From NCBI RefSeq assembly GCF_013249065.1, contig NZ_JABRWQ010000008.1, forward strand, positions 108,412-172,411: 64,000 bases of DNA. Direction: 5' to 3'. The translations under genes were made by a program, and so were the position numbers. Source of the DNA: Winogradskyella litoriviva (GTDB lineage Bacteria; Bacteroidota; Bacteroidia; Flavobacteriales; Flavobacteriaceae). The number at the start of each line of letters is the position of its first letter. Positions within the stretch are counted from its first letter, which is position 1. Under the pieces are notes generated by a model. That model saw only the letters and a list, made by a program, of their open reading frames with translations, was not told the origin of the DNA and searched no databases. Of this stretch, positions 17,037 through 26,496 are shown piece after piece.

Positions 17037-18794
17037 CTAATTAACGCGAAAAACAGGATACTGTAAATGTGCCTTTTCGTAATGTTTACTCTGCTTATGT
17101 AGCCAATCTAATTGTGCATACCAATTATTAGCAAAGTCTTCATCATAGCTTATTTTTACATTATATTCCATTTGTAGTTTAGGGTTTTCATTTAAAAGTT
17201 GTTCTGCTTTATCCTCCCAAACATAAGGCGAAAAACCTTCTTTTTGTTGTAGAATAGTATCGAAAAAATTCCAGTTAAAAAACGAGTCTGGTGCGGATGG
17301 CTCTAATGTTTCTAATAAATATCGCATAGCTTTTTGGTTTGTACTAATTAAAAAATCGCCTTTTTTAAAACTTAGCTTTTTATTTGAAGAATTTACGGTT
17401 GTATTATAATGCGCATAATGACCTTCATAAGGCGATTTTCTAGTTTCAAATGCTCCAATTTTATAAGATTCTACATTTATTATAGTATCATTTTTAAATT
17501 GTAAAAATGCCACATTATTCAACTTTAATAAGTCGATTACATTATGCCAGCCTTGCGGAATGATATATGCTTTAGGTATCTTAATTTCTTCGCTAGGTTT
17601 AAAGTAATTATTGTAAGTAACGTTTTTGGTAAATGGTTTTGACCGATCGTACTTTAACCGTTTTGCTCCTGTAAGGTCACTCGGAATCATTTCTCCTTCG
17701 AAACCTTTAAAACTTAGTTTAGTTGTTTTTGTTGTATCTACAGTCCATTTTAAAGGATAACTTTTACCTGCTGACCATAAACTAGATTGTTCTTTTCTGA
17801 GTTGTGTAATTTTATCACCTTGTTCTTCGGTGATTTCAATCATGCTTTTCATTAATTCGTAGGTACCTACTACACGTTGTTTGTATGGTTTTAGCATATG
17901 TGTTTCTATCATTATACCTAAAGTATTGAACAAGGTTGTGTAACCTGTAGAATATCTTGGTGTGTCTAGAAATTGCGTAAACCCAGTATCTGGAGTTCTG
18001 TTAAACACATTAACATAAGGTGTAATGTCCCAAGATTTAGCTTTTAGTTTTTGCTCTAATGTTGGCATTATTTCAGAATGCATAAATTCACCAAGATTAC
18101 CACCTAATTTATTATGCTGCGTAAATAAATGTGTTAACGTATATTGGTAATCTGCGCCATTACTAACATGGTTATCAATAAAAACATCTGGTTGAACTAA
18201 ATGAAAAATCTGTGCAAAAGTTCTTGCGTTTTTGGAGTCTGATTTTATAAAATCTCTATTTAAATCGTAATTTCTAGCATTACCTCTAAAGCCATATTCT
18301 GTTGGGCCGTTTTGATTGGTTCGTGTTGTAGAATTTCGGTTTAGACTTCCACCAATATTATAAATAGGTATGGTAACTATTATTGTGTTTTTTGGAGCTT
18401 CAATTTTTCCGTCTACAATATCTCTAAAAAGCATCATCGTTGCATCAATACCATCTGATTCTCCTGGATGAATGCCATTATTAATTAGTAAAACTCTTTT
18501 GTTTTTTCTAATGTTTTCATAATTAGTATCAGTGCCATTGATGTTTAAGGTGATAATATGTAACGGCTTGCCAGAATCGGTTTCACCAATAGCTTGTATT
18601 GAGATTTCTGGATAATACGCAGCCAACTCCTCATAATATTTAATGGTTTCTTGATATGTTGCAGTTTCTAAACCATCACTTTTCTCAAATACAGTTATAA
18701 AGTCCGTTTCAATACTTTTTTTTTCAGTAGTTTGCTTTTCTGATTTGTCGTTGCAAGAGAATATAACAAGTACTAAGATTAGGATTTTTTTCAT
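17037..18794 (-). CDS. M14-family zinc carboxypeptidase-like lipoprotein
   Basis: A short signal ends in a lipobox with Cys14 (LVIFSC), so the mature protein is probably lipid-anchored. The M14 domain follows: zinc ligands His109 and Glu112 in GIHPGESDG, a third ligand His209 in FIDNHVSNG, and catalytic Glu297 in MIETHML. The 585-residue length includes a C-terminal region of about 270 residues after the peptidase fold. M14 enzymes remove C-terminal residues or trim peptides and amidated amino acids. It lies upstream of the RimK-like operon on the same strand, 188 bases away, and diverges from the next gene. A functional link to that operon is possible but unproven. Confidence 0.85.
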   Translation of the reverse strand: MKKILILVLVIFSCNDKSEKQTTEKKSIETDFITVFEKSDGLETATYQETIKYYEELAAYYPEISIQAIGETDSGKPLHIITLNINGTDTNYENIRKNKRVLLINNGIHPGESDGIDATMMLFRDIVDGKIEAPKNTIIVTIPIYNIGGSLNRNSTTRTNQNGPTEYGFRGNARNYDLNRDFIKSDSKNARTFAQIFHLVQPDVFIDNHVSNGADYQYTLTHLFTQHNKLGGNLGEFMHSEIMPTLEQKLKAKSWDITPYVNVFNRTPDTGFTQFLDTPRYSTGYTTLFNTLGIMIETHMLKPYKQRVVGTYELMKSMIEITEEQGDKITQLRKEQSSLWSAGKSYPLKWTVDTTKTTKLSFKGFEGEMIPSDLTGAKRLKYDRSKPFTKNVTYNNYFKPSEEIKIPKAYIIPQGWHNVIDLLKLNNVAFLQFKNDTIINVESYKIGAFETRKSPYEGHYAHYNTTVNSSNKKLSFKKGDFLISTNQKAMRYLLETLEPSAPDSFFNWNFFDTILQQKEGFSPYVWEDKAEQLLNENPKLQMEYNVKISYDEDFANNWYAQLDWLHKQSKHYEKAHLQYPVFRVN

Positions 18795-18835
18795 TTCAAC
18801 ATATTTTCTTTAAATATATAATTATATTTATTGGC

Positions 18836-19204
18836 ATGAAAACATATAAATTAAGCTTTGGAGAAATTATCATTCTTAAAGACAATCTTGCAGAAGTTAT
18901 AATAAATGAAGGTGTTTTGTTAGATATAGAAATGGTATATGAGTACCATAATTTTCTATTAAAGCATTTAACGGCTCCTTTTTCTCTACTAATTAATAAG
19001 AAATATCCTTATACCTATACTTTTAGAGCCCAAAAGGAAATTGGTAATCTAGAAGAAATTAATCTTATGGCAGTTACCGTAGAAGGCTTTAACGGTAAAA
19101 AATCTACAGAGTTTTTAATTGCACTTAACAAATCTAATAATTGGAATATTAAAACCTTTAGCACTAGATTAGAGGCATTGAGCTGGATAGAAAAACACCA
19201 ATGA
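18836..19204 (+). CDS. Small conserved flavobacterial protein, possibly SpoIIAA/STAS-like
   Basis: The 122-residue cytoplasmic protein shows an alternating strand/helix pattern: LSFGEIIILKDNLAEVIINEG, then a helix, FSLLINKKYPYTYTF, and a C-terminal segment RLEALSWIEKHQ. That closing block resembles small flavobacterial proteins loosely labelled STAS/SEC14-like, where the final helix carries EA..WI. No catalytic residue stands out. It lies 59 bases before the CtlX-like gene but that gene has its own promoter. Function is unknown. Confidence 0.6.
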   Translation: MKTYKLSFGEIIILKDNLAEVIINEGVLLDIEMVYEYHNFLLKHLTAPFSLLINKKYPYTYTFRAQKEIGNLEEINLMAVTVEGFNGKKSTEFLIALNKSNNWNIKTFSTRLEALSWIEKHQ

Positions 19205-19214
19205 TTTTATTGTT

Positions 19215-19242
19215 TTTGTAGTTAATAAAATCGGTAACTTTG
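19215..19242 (+). promoter_or_regulatory. Promoter of the CtlX-like gene
   Basis: TTTG at 19215-19218 and TAACTTTG at 19235-19242 give a -33/-7 pair with a 16-base gap, slightly short. The leader would be about 17 bases. Confidence 0.55.
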
Positions 19243-19263
19243 CAAAAAAAATTACTAAGCTAA

Positions 19264-20196
19264 ATGCAACAAACTACAAATTCTATTTTAATGATTAGGC
19301 CTGTAAATTTCAGGATGAATGAGCAAACCGCTGTTAATAATTATTTTCAGGAAGATTTAAAGATAAAAAATACTGAAATTAATACTAAAGCTCAAGAAGA
19401 ATTTGATGCTTTTGTACAAAAATTAAGAGCCGTTGGTGTTAATGTTATTGTAGAAAGCGATGATAAATTAATGGATACTCCAGATTCTATTTTTCCTAAT
19501 AACTGGGTGAGTTTTCACAGTAATGGAGATGTTGTAACATATCCAATGTTTGCTGAAAACAGAAGAAGAGAACGCAGAGATGAAGTATTTATTAGATTAG
19601 AAGAAGAAGGGTTTGTAATTGAGAATATCGTAGATTATACGTCGGCAGAGCTTGAAGGTGTGTTTTTAGAAGGTACCGGAAGCGTTGCGCTAGATCGTGT
19701 TAATAGAAAAGCGTATTGTGCATTATCTCCTAGAGCAGATGAAGATTTATTTATTGAGTTTTGTGAAGATTTTGAATATACACCTGTGATTTTCATTGCC
19801 AACCAAACGGTAGACGGAAAGCGATTACCAATTTACCATACTAATGTAATGATGTGTATTGCTGAGAACTTTGCGGTAATATGTTTAGATACTATTGATG
19901 ACAAAAAAGAGCGTAAAAATGTAGTAAAACATTTAAAGCAAGATGGCAAAGAAATTATTTCTATAACCGAAGCTCAAATGGGTCACTTTGCTGGCAATAT
20001 GCTACAGGTAAGAGGTGCAAATAATCAACGCTATTTAGTAATGAGTGAGGCCGCTCATAATAGTTTAACACCACAACAAATTAAAGCGATAGAAAAACAT
20101 TGCCCAATATTATCAAGTTCTTTAGAAACCATTGAAACTTGTGGAGGAGGAAGTGCTCGCTGTATGATGGCAGAGGTGTTTTTGCCGAAAGAATAA
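19264..20196 (+). CDS. ctlX: CtlX-type citrulline-utilisation hydrolase (amidinotransferase-like, pentein fold)
   Basis: The protein of 310 residues is a pentein-fold hydrolase resembling CtlX, first linked to citrulline use in Francisella. Core residues are MIRPVNFRMNEQTAVNNYFQ at the N-terminus, DSIFPNNWVSFH (72-85), His192 in YHTNVMM and the nucleophile Cys300 in SARCMMAEV. It should act on a ureido or guanidino group; citrulline is the best guess by family. Flavobacteria often carry it beside ornithine aminotransferase genes, but none is present here. It is a second pentein enzyme in this window. Confidence 0.85.
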   Translation: MQQTTNSILMIRPVNFRMNEQTAVNNYFQEDLKIKNTEINTKAQEEFDAFVQKLRAVGVNVIVESDDKLMDTPDSIFPNNWVSFHSNGDVVTYPMFAENRRRERRDEVFIRLEEEGFVIENIVDYTSAELEGVFLEGTGSVALDRVNRKAYCALSPRADEDLFIEFCEDFEYTPVIFIANQTVDGKRLPIYHTNVMMCIAENFAVICLDTIDDKKERKNVVKHLKQDGKEIISITEAQMGHFAGNMLQVRGANNQRYLVMSEAAHNSLTPQQIKAIEKHCPILSSSLETIETCGGGSARCMMAEVFLPKE

Positions 20197-20302
20197 GGTA
20201 TATTCTATTAATTTAGCTTTATATCTAAATAGTATAGATACGTTTAATTGGCCAACACTTTGAGATTTAGAAATTGTTATTTTTAAAATTTAGACTTTAA
20301 TT

Positions 20303-20929
20303 TTAGTCTATCTTATTAAAAATATAGCCTGCTTTTTCTGCACCCCAAACATAGTTGCCATTAGAATCAAACCCACGGTCCCAAGATATTATTTTATCTT
20401 CTAATATTTCAACTTCACTTCTCGCAAAAGATGCTCCACGCATGGTGCTTATACATGTTTTATCTCCAGTTTTTCCAATAAATTGATTTGGAGCGATTCG
20501 ATGTAGAATAACTTCACAACCTTCCTTTAGAGCAATATCTTTTAATGAAATTGAATCGAATAATTTTGGATTTTTCCATTTACCAATCCAAAGTGAATCT
20601 GCATCGAGTTTATAAATAGCAGAGCTAAATGTACTATCTGAAGCTCTATTAACTTCGTAAATACGCTGACGATAAGGTTTGTTTTGTGCACTACTTAAGG
20701 CCTGTTCTACATAAAGAAAGTTCCCTTTGTCTTCCCAAATAGGATACATGTGTAATGATATGTTGTAATAGGTAGAATCAATTTCTGCTTGAATTGCTGA
20801 ATTAAAAGAACCTTGCATTAAAGCAAATAACTCTTTTAGTTCTTTGTCTTCTTTCACCTCAGGTTTGGTTTCATTTTTACAATTGTAGATAAATAATAAA
20901 ATAATGATAAAAGGTAGAAATTGCTTCAT
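20303..20929 (-). CDS. CpeT/CpcT-like lipoprotein (DUF1001 family)
   Basis: A lipobox with Cys17 (FIYNC) follows a short hydrophobic segment, so this is an exported lipoprotein. The rest resembles the CpcT/CpeT fold: ALMQGSFNS near the start, MYPIWEDKGNFLYVEQAL, YRQRIYEV, and a final RSEVEILEDKIISWDRGFD with VWGAEKAGYIF. In cyanobacteria such proteins attach bilins to phycobiliproteins. No phycobilisome genes are expected here, so the activity must differ; it may only share the lipocalin-like barrel. It is downstream of a histidine kinase with its own -7 element at 20960-20967. Confidence 0.8.
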   Translation of the reverse strand: MKQFLPFIIILLFIYNCKNETKPEVKEDKELKELFALMQGSFNSAIQAEIDSTYYNISLHMYPIWEDKGNFLYVEQALSSAQNKPYRQRIYEVNRASDSTFSSAIYKLDADSLWIGKWKNPKLFDSISLKDIALKEGCEVILHRIAPNQFIGKTGDKTCISTMRGASFARSEVEILEDKIISWDRGFDSNGNYVWGAEKAGYIFNKID

Positions 20930-20959
20930 TAAGATTAAATTTTAGAAGTACAATATAGT

Positions 20960-20967
20960 CAAAAATA
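20960..20967 (-). promoter_or_regulatory. Likely -7 element of the CpeT-like gene
   Basis: The minus strand reads TATTTTTG (TAnnTTTG), about 30 bases before the ATG and just downstream of the histidine kinase stop codon. Confidence 0.45.
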
Positions 20968-20969
20968 AT

Positions 20970-23036
20970 CTAACCTTTTGCAGCTGCTTTAGGCAATTCT
21001 ACAAAGAATTTACTGCCTACATTTTGGATACTCTCTACCCAAATTTTACCATTGTTAAGTTCTACTAAATCTTTAGCAATAGTTAATCCTAAACCTGTTC
21101 CTTTTTCATTTTTAGTACCAGCAGTAGTGAAGTTTTTATGAGAAGCAAATAATTTGTCAATATTCTCTTTAGCAATACCAACACCTGTATCTTCAATACA
21201 AATTAATGTTTTACCATCTACTTCTTGGTTAGAAATAGTAATAACATCACCTGTTCTACTAAATTTTACGGCATTGGTAATTAAATTCTGTACAACAATT
21301 TCAACCATGCTGCGATCTGCATAAACAAACCCGCTTTGAGATTCATCAATAAGTACAATGTGTTTATCTTCGACCTTTTGTTCTACTAAAGCAATCTTAG
21401 TATCAAAAACTTCTTGAATATTAAACAATTCAGGTTTTGGTTCTAAGTTCTGTAGTTGAGATTTAGACCAGTTTAATAAATTATATAAAAGCGAGTTTGC
21501 ATTGTTGGCATTTTCACTTAATTCAGGGATTAATTCGTAGAATTCATCTTTAGAAATACTGTCTTCTTTTAATAAATCTAAAAATGCTTTTATTGAAGAA
21601 ATAGAATCTTTAAGGTCATGAGATACTATAGAAAAAAGTTTGTCTTTTACTTGGTTAACTTCCTCTAAATGATGTGTTTGTTCTAGTATTGCTTCGGTTC
21701 TAATCTGTTCTTGTGCTAATATGTCTTTTTGCTTTTCTAACTCTTCTTTATGTGATTTTGTTTTTAAAGAACTATAAACTAAAAATGCTAGTGCTAACGC
21801 TAAGGCTCCTATAAGACCGTATATAATAAGTGCATTGTCATTCCAAGAATTTTTAATTTCGGGTTGGTTGGTTTCTTGGTTTGTATCTAAATCAGATTTT
21901 TTTTCAGAAGGATGTTCTTCATTTGTTAAATCTAATGGGTCAACGCTTGTTGGAAAAACGGGTTGATTAATTTTAGAAAGTGAGTCTTTTAAGGTATAAA
22001 ATTTATTCTGCCAAAAGAAAGCATTTTGAAAATAGCCACGAGTAGAGTCTAATGCAATATGCAGTTTGTAATTCTCTAAAAGCTCTGTTTTATTATCAAT
22101 TTTTTGTGCAATAGAATAGGCTTCATTTAATTGTTTTTCTGCAAGCTTTACCTTTTTATTCTGAAGATTTAAATTTCCTACAGCATTTAAAGCTCTTAAG
22201 AGGCCTTCTTTGTTTTTTTGTTTTCTATTATATTTTAAACCTTCAACTAAATATTCTGATGCTTTATCATATTCTTTAAAGCGTAAATACTCACTCCCTA
22301 ACTTAGGCAGAATTTCACCTCTTAAATCTTGGTCTGTTTTTGGGTTTAATATATCTAAAGCTTTTTCGTAGTATTCTATTGCTTTTCTATGTTCCTTGCG
22401 TAAAGAGTAAAGTTCTGCAATGTTTTTTGTAGAGGTTTTTATACCTTCTTTGTCTTTTATATCCTTTCTTACTTCTAAAGCTTTAAAATTAAATTCAATT
22501 GCTTTATCGATTTGGTGCGTTTTAAAATAGGCTTCGGCTAAATTGTTATATGCAGTACTTAGTTCTGTTTTTAAATTTTGTTTTTCAAAAATAGAAATAG
22601 CAGATAGTGAGTTTTGTAAGCCAACAGCGTAATTACCACGTTTAATTTCAAGCAGTCCAATACTGTTACTTACTTTAGCAACGCTTATGGTATCGTTGAT
22701 ATGCAAAAACAGTTCTCTAGATTTGTTGTAATTATCAATGGCATTAAAGTAATCATTACGTTCAGCGTAAATTATAGCTCTGTAATAATTGCTTTCTGCT
22801 AGACCTTTGGTGTAATTTAATTCTTTAGAAAGTTTTAGAGTCTGATTAACATAAAGCAATGCTTTGTCATAATCTTTTATGGTATAAAGTTCATTAATAA
22901 GCATAAGAGACTTGTCCACTTTTGTGGAGTCTGCGTTCATATATGCTAATTGAACTGTTAGTTCGTCTATTTTTTCGTTTTGAGAAAATATAACAAACGT
23001 CAAAAGACAAGCAGCTAATGTTAGTATCTGCTTCAT
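20970..23036 (-). CDS. TPR-containing sensor histidine kinase
   Basis: The protein (688 residues) has an N-terminal signal (AACLLTFVIFSQN), an extracytoplasmic stretch with about seven tetratricopeptide repeats (about 30-345), one transmembrane helix (about 402-422), a coiled coil, and a kinase core. The phospho-acceptor is His473 in IVSHDLKD. The N box (LITNAVKFS), G1 box (IEDTGVGI) and GTGLGLTIAKDL complete the HATPase domain. No receiver domain or response regulator gene is adjacent, so it is an orphan kinase. Sensor kinases with periplasmic TPRs are common in Bacteroidetes; the stimulus is unknown. Confidence 0.9.
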   Translation of the reverse strand: MKQILTLAACLLTFVIFSQNEKIDELTVQLAYMNADSTKVDKSLMLINELYTIKDYDKALLYVNQTLKLSKELNYTKGLAESNYYRAIIYAERNDYFNAIDNYNKSRELFLHINDTISVAKVSNSIGLLEIKRGNYAVGLQNSLSAISIFEKQNLKTELSTAYNNLAEAYFKTHQIDKAIEFNFKALEVRKDIKDKEGIKTSTKNIAELYSLRKEHRKAIEYYEKALDILNPKTDQDLRGEILPKLGSEYLRFKEYDKASEYLVEGLKYNRKQKNKEGLLRALNAVGNLNLQNKKVKLAEKQLNEAYSIAQKIDNKTELLENYKLHIALDSTRGYFQNAFFWQNKFYTLKDSLSKINQPVFPTSVDPLDLTNEEHPSEKKSDLDTNQETNQPEIKNSWNDNALIIYGLIGALALALAFLVYSSLKTKSHKEELEKQKDILAQEQIRTEAILEQTHHLEEVNQVKDKLFSIVSHDLKDSISSIKAFLDLLKEDSISKDEFYELIPELSENANNANSLLYNLLNWSKSQLQNLEPKPELFNIQEVFDTKIALVEQKVEDKHIVLIDESQSGFVYADRSMVEIVVQNLITNAVKFSRTGDVITISNQEVDGKTLICIEDTGVGIAKENIDKLFASHKNFTTAGTKNEKGTGLGLTIAKDLVELNNGKIWVESIQNVGSKFFVELPKAAAKG

Positions 23037-23466
23037 CTTAATATAGCATTAAACGTATTGTGCTGTTTTGGTGCGAAAAACTTTTAGTGAGGGAAATAAA
23101 AAGTAAGTTAACACTAAACAATAACAACTTGGTTAAAGTTTCATCATTAAGCTTCATCAATGTTTGGGACATTATATTAATAGCAATTCAAAAGTGCCAT
23201 TATGTTAACAAATATGCTAATAATTAGGATTTAATACGAATATATTAGACGAACGGTTGAATAAATTAATATTTAAATTATGGATTTCGATGAACGGTTA
23301 AAATCTTGGTAGTATTACACTTTACTCGATGAAATGCATGTTTATTATAGGTATTTGATTACTAGTTGTTTAGTTGTTTATTTGTGTTATTTTAAATGTA
23401 AAATAATTATGTGATTATAGAATCTTTATAAAACAATAAAACTTATATCTTTGCAACCGTTTTAAA
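23037..23466. other. 430-base intergenic region before argS
   Basis: This divergent region carries the argS promoter at its right end and the start region of the histidine kinase at its left. GAACGGTT occurs twice (23251 and 23292), 41 bases apart, which could be a regulator site but is weak evidence. No ORF or stable hairpin was seen. Confidence 0.5.
23446..23453 (+). promoter_or_regulatory. -7 element of argS
   Basis: TATCTTTG is a classic flavobacterial -7 element. Transcription should begin near 23458. The -33 region lacks a clear TTG. Confidence 0.6.
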
Positions 23467-23487
23467 ATGCCAAAAGATAACAGAATT

Positions 23488-25269
23488 ATGACGCTTCAGG
23501 AGACTTTAGAATTACATGTAAAAGCAGCAATTAAAGCATTGTTTCAATCGGAAATAGAATCTGTAGAATTTCAAGCTACAAGAAAAGAGTTTGCAGGAGA
23601 TATTACAGTAGTTGTGTTCCCAATGTTGCGTGTGGTAAAAGGAAATCCTGCTGTAATAGGAGAACAAGTAGGTCAGTATTTGCTAGATAATGTTGAGTTG
23701 GTAAAAGGATTTAACGTTGTAAAGGGCTTTTTAAACATTGAAATTAATGATTCTTATTACCTAAATTTCTTTCAGTCTGTAAAAGATAAAACGAATTATG
23801 GTTTTGTTGAGCATAAGGATGATAAAGCGGTTATGGTAGAATATTCTTCGCCAAACACTAATAAACCTTTGCATTTAGGACATGTAAGAAATGTACTTTT
23901 AGGTTATAGCGTTGCTGAAATATTAAAAGCTTCGGGTAAAAAAGTTTACAAAACCCAAATTATTAACGATAGAGGTATTCATATTTGTAAGAGTATGTTG
24001 GCTTACAAAAAATTTGGAGAAGGTGAAGTGCCATCTAAAACTCTAAAAGGCGATAAGTTAGTTGGGAATTATTATGTAAAGTTTGATCAAGAATATAAAG
24101 CTGAAATTGCAGAGTTAGTTACTCAAGGCCAATCCGAAGAAGACGCAAAAAAGAATGCACCTTTATTATTAGAAGCCCAAGAAATGCTTATAAAATGGGA
24201 AGCTGGAGATGAAGAGGTTGTGGCGCTTTGGAAAAAAATGAACCAATGGGTTTATGATGGTTTTGAAGTAACATACAAAAATATAGGTGTAGATTTTGAT
24301 ACTTATTACTATGAAAGTGATACGTATTTATTAGGTAAAGAGTTTGTTGCAGAAGGTTTAAAAACGGGTGTCTTTTTTAAGAAAGAAGATGGTTCTGTTT
24401 GGTGTGATTTAACTGAAGATGGACTTGATGAAAAAATTGTATTGCGTAGTGACGGAACTGCGGTTTACATGACACAAGATATCGGTACAGCGATTCAGCG
24501 TATCAAAGATTATCCAGATGTTGGTGGTATGGTTTATACCGTTGGTAACGAGCAAGATTACCATTTTAAAGTGTTGTTCTTAATTTTGAAAAAATTAGGA
24601 TTCGATTGGGCGAAAAATCTATTTCATCTAAGTTATGGAATGGTAGATTTGCCAAGCGGAAAAATGAAGAGTAGAGAAGGTACTGTTGTAGATGCGGATG
24701 ATTTAATCCAAGAAATGGCAGATACAGCAGAAGAAATTTCTAAAGACTTAGGTAAACTAGAAGAATACAATGAAGACGAAAAGAAAGCACTGTATAAAAC
24801 CATTGGTTTAGGTGCTTTAAAATACTACATCTTAAAAGTAGATCCTAAAAAACGGATTCTGTTTGATCCAAAAGAGTCTATCGATTTTCAAGGTAATACT
24901 GGGCCTTTTATTCAATATACGTATGCAAGAATTCAGTCTATATTAAGAAAAGCAGATGCCGATAATATTGCTTCAACTTCTGTTAATGACACAATTGTTA
25001 TGCATAATAAAGAAAAGCAATTGATTAAACAATTAGAGCTGTTTCCAGAAATTATTCAAAATGCGGCAGAACAACATAGTCCTGCTTTAATTGCAAACTA
25101 CACGTACGATTTGGTTAAGGAGTTTAATTCTTTCTATCAGAATGTATCCATTTTTGGTGCAGATTTAGAGGTAGAAAAGAGTTTTAGAGTTGAATTATCT
25201 AGGTTGGTTAGCCAAACCGTTAAAAATGCTTTTCAGGTATTAGGGATTAAAGTTCCAGAGCGCATGTAA
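23488..25269 (+). CDS. argS: Arginyl-tRNA synthetase
   Basis: ArgS charges tRNA-Arg. The class I signature appears as SSPNTNKPLHLGHVRN (HIGH-like) and the KMSKS equivalent as KMKSREGTVVDADDL. The N-terminal Add1 domain and C-terminal anticodon-binding DALR domain are present. I prefer MTLQETLELHVKAAI as the start (593 residues), because remembered homologues begin there; an ATG seven codons earlier (23467) sits only about 9 bases from the predicted transcription start and is a possible alternative. The gene has its own promoter. The AraC-type gene follows 48 bases later and may be co-transcribed. Confidence 0.95.
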   Translation: MTLQETLELHVKAAIKALFQSEIESVEFQATRKEFAGDITVVVFPMLRVVKGNPAVIGEQVGQYLLDNVELVKGFNVVKGFLNIEINDSYYLNFFQSVKDKTNYGFVEHKDDKAVMVEYSSPNTNKPLHLGHVRNVLLGYSVAEILKASGKKVYKTQIINDRGIHICKSMLAYKKFGEGEVPSKTLKGDKLVGNYYVKFDQEYKAEIAELVTQGQSEEDAKKNAPLLLEAQEMLIKWEAGDEEVVALWKKMNQWVYDGFEVTYKNIGVDFDTYYYESDTYLLGKEFVAEGLKTGVFFKKEDGSVWCDLTEDGLDEKIVLRSDGTAVYMTQDIGTAIQRIKDYPDVGGMVYTVGNEQDYHFKVLFLILKKLGFDWAKNLFHLSYGMVDLPSGKMKSREGTVVDADDLIQEMADTAEEISKDLGKLEEYNEDEKKALYKTIGLGALKYYILKVDPKKRILFDPKESIDFQGNTGPFIQYTYARIQSILRKADADNIASTSVNDTIVMHNKEKQLIKQLELFPEIIQNAAEQHSPALIANYTYDLVKEFNSFYQNVSIFGADLEVEKSFRVELSRLVSQTVKNAFQVLGIKVPERM

Positions 25270-25317
25270 TTATAAACCAATTTGCGGTTTTTTAGTAACT
25301 GAAAAATAAAGGTTAAC

Positions 25318-26394
25318 TTGTATCCAATCAATTTGTGTTTGTTGGATATTGTTAGATACATATTATTTGCTCAAGTATTTGTTGCGTTTTTTGTAGCTGG
25401 AGGTGTTTTTTTTAAAACTAAAAACCTCAGAAGTTTAACCTTGTCTTTACTTATTGCTCTAGTCGGTTTTCATATTGTATTATTTTTATTTGGTTCTGGT
25501 AAATTGGTAAATGTTTACCCACAATTTAGAAGTTGGTTTTATTATGAAATCGCATTTCTGTTTGGTCCATTGGTTTTTGTTCATTTACAATGTCTCATAG
25601 TTAACAAAAAGAAAATACGAATACTTGATGTATTGCATTTAATACCAATTGTAGTTTTTTGGTTGGGTTATGGTGATGTCTTACTCATGGAAGGCAATGT
25701 TAGAAGTGCATATATTGAAGCCAATTTTTTGTCTAGAACCATGTTTTGGAATTATGTATTGGCATTTCAAACGTTATTGTATGCTGTTGGATCTTCCATT
25801 TATTTGTTCTTTAATCAATCTAAACTATCAGCAAATAGACTTCAATATGCATTGTTTTTGGTTGTAGCGTATGTTTGTTCTTCTATTTTAATTTCTTACT
25901 TAACTTATTATGCAAATAGTTGGAGAGATTTTGCATGGTACTACGTAGCTCTTACATTTTTAATTTTTGGCGTTGGGTATTTTTTGGTAAAAAATCCTCT
26001 TTTCTTAGTGCAGATAAAAAAGAAATATTTTGGGTCTAATCTTAGTAATAATGATATGAAAAGAATTCGTTCTAAAATAGAAAAAGCATTTATAAACGAT
26101 AAGGTTTTTTTAAAGGGAAATTTTAATATTTCAGAATTAAGCGCAATGTTAAATGAAAAGCCACACCATGTGTCACAGACATTTTCAGAACTCATTTCTG
26201 AGAATTTTAACGATTACGTTAATAAGCACAGAATTGAAATTGCTAAGCAATACTTGCACGACTCTAAATATAAAAACTATAAAATTGAAGCAATAGCATT
26301 AGAAAGTGGTTTTAATAATAAAGTGACTTTTTACAAGGCATTTACTAAGTTTACTGGTCAAAAACCATCGGCTTTTAGGAAATCAAAAAAGTGA
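25318..26394 (+). CDS. AraC-type regulator with N-terminal membrane domain
   Basis: About 235 residues with six to seven hydrophobic helices precede a DNA-binding AraC/XylS domain (about 255-358). The HTH is recognisable from FNISELSAMLNEKPHHVSQT and from the conserved second helix with IEAIALESGFNNKVTFYKAF and TGQKPSAFRK. No ATG occurs near the start, so translation probably begins at TTG 25318 or a TTG a few codons on; the next ATG is well inside the membrane domain. Membrane-bound AraC proteins of this type are common in Bacteroidetes and presumably sense a signal through the helices. Its targets are unknown. Confidence 0.85.
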   Translation: MYPINLCLLDIVRYILFAQVFVAFFVAGGVFFKTKNLRSLTLSLLIALVGFHIVLFLFGSGKLVNVYPQFRSWFYYEIAFLFGPLVFVHLQCLIVNKKKIRILDVLHLIPIVVFWLGYGDVLLMEGNVRSAYIEANFLSRTMFWNYVLAFQTLLYAVGSSIYLFFNQSKLSANRLQYALFLVVAYVCSSILISYLTYYANSWRDFAWYYVALTFLIFGVGYFLVKNPLFLVQIKKKYFGSNLSNNDMKRIRSKIEKAFINDKVFLKGNFNISELSAMLNEKPHHVSQTFSELISENFNDYVNKHRIEIAKQYLHDSKYKNYKIEAIALESGFNNKVTFYKAFTKFTGQKPSAFRKSKK

Positions 26395-26496
26395 ATAATA
26401 ATAATTGTTTACGGTTTTATATATTCATTTTTTAGAACTCAAATCCCTTTTTTGTATCTTAGTAAGAATAAAAATTGCTAAATTAAAACTAATGTT

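Noticed and set aside
23251..23300. Direct repeat GAACGGTT at 23251 and 23292
   Set aside because: Eight bases twice in a 430-base A/T-rich region is weak, and the copies are not symmetric or placed at a clear promoter position.
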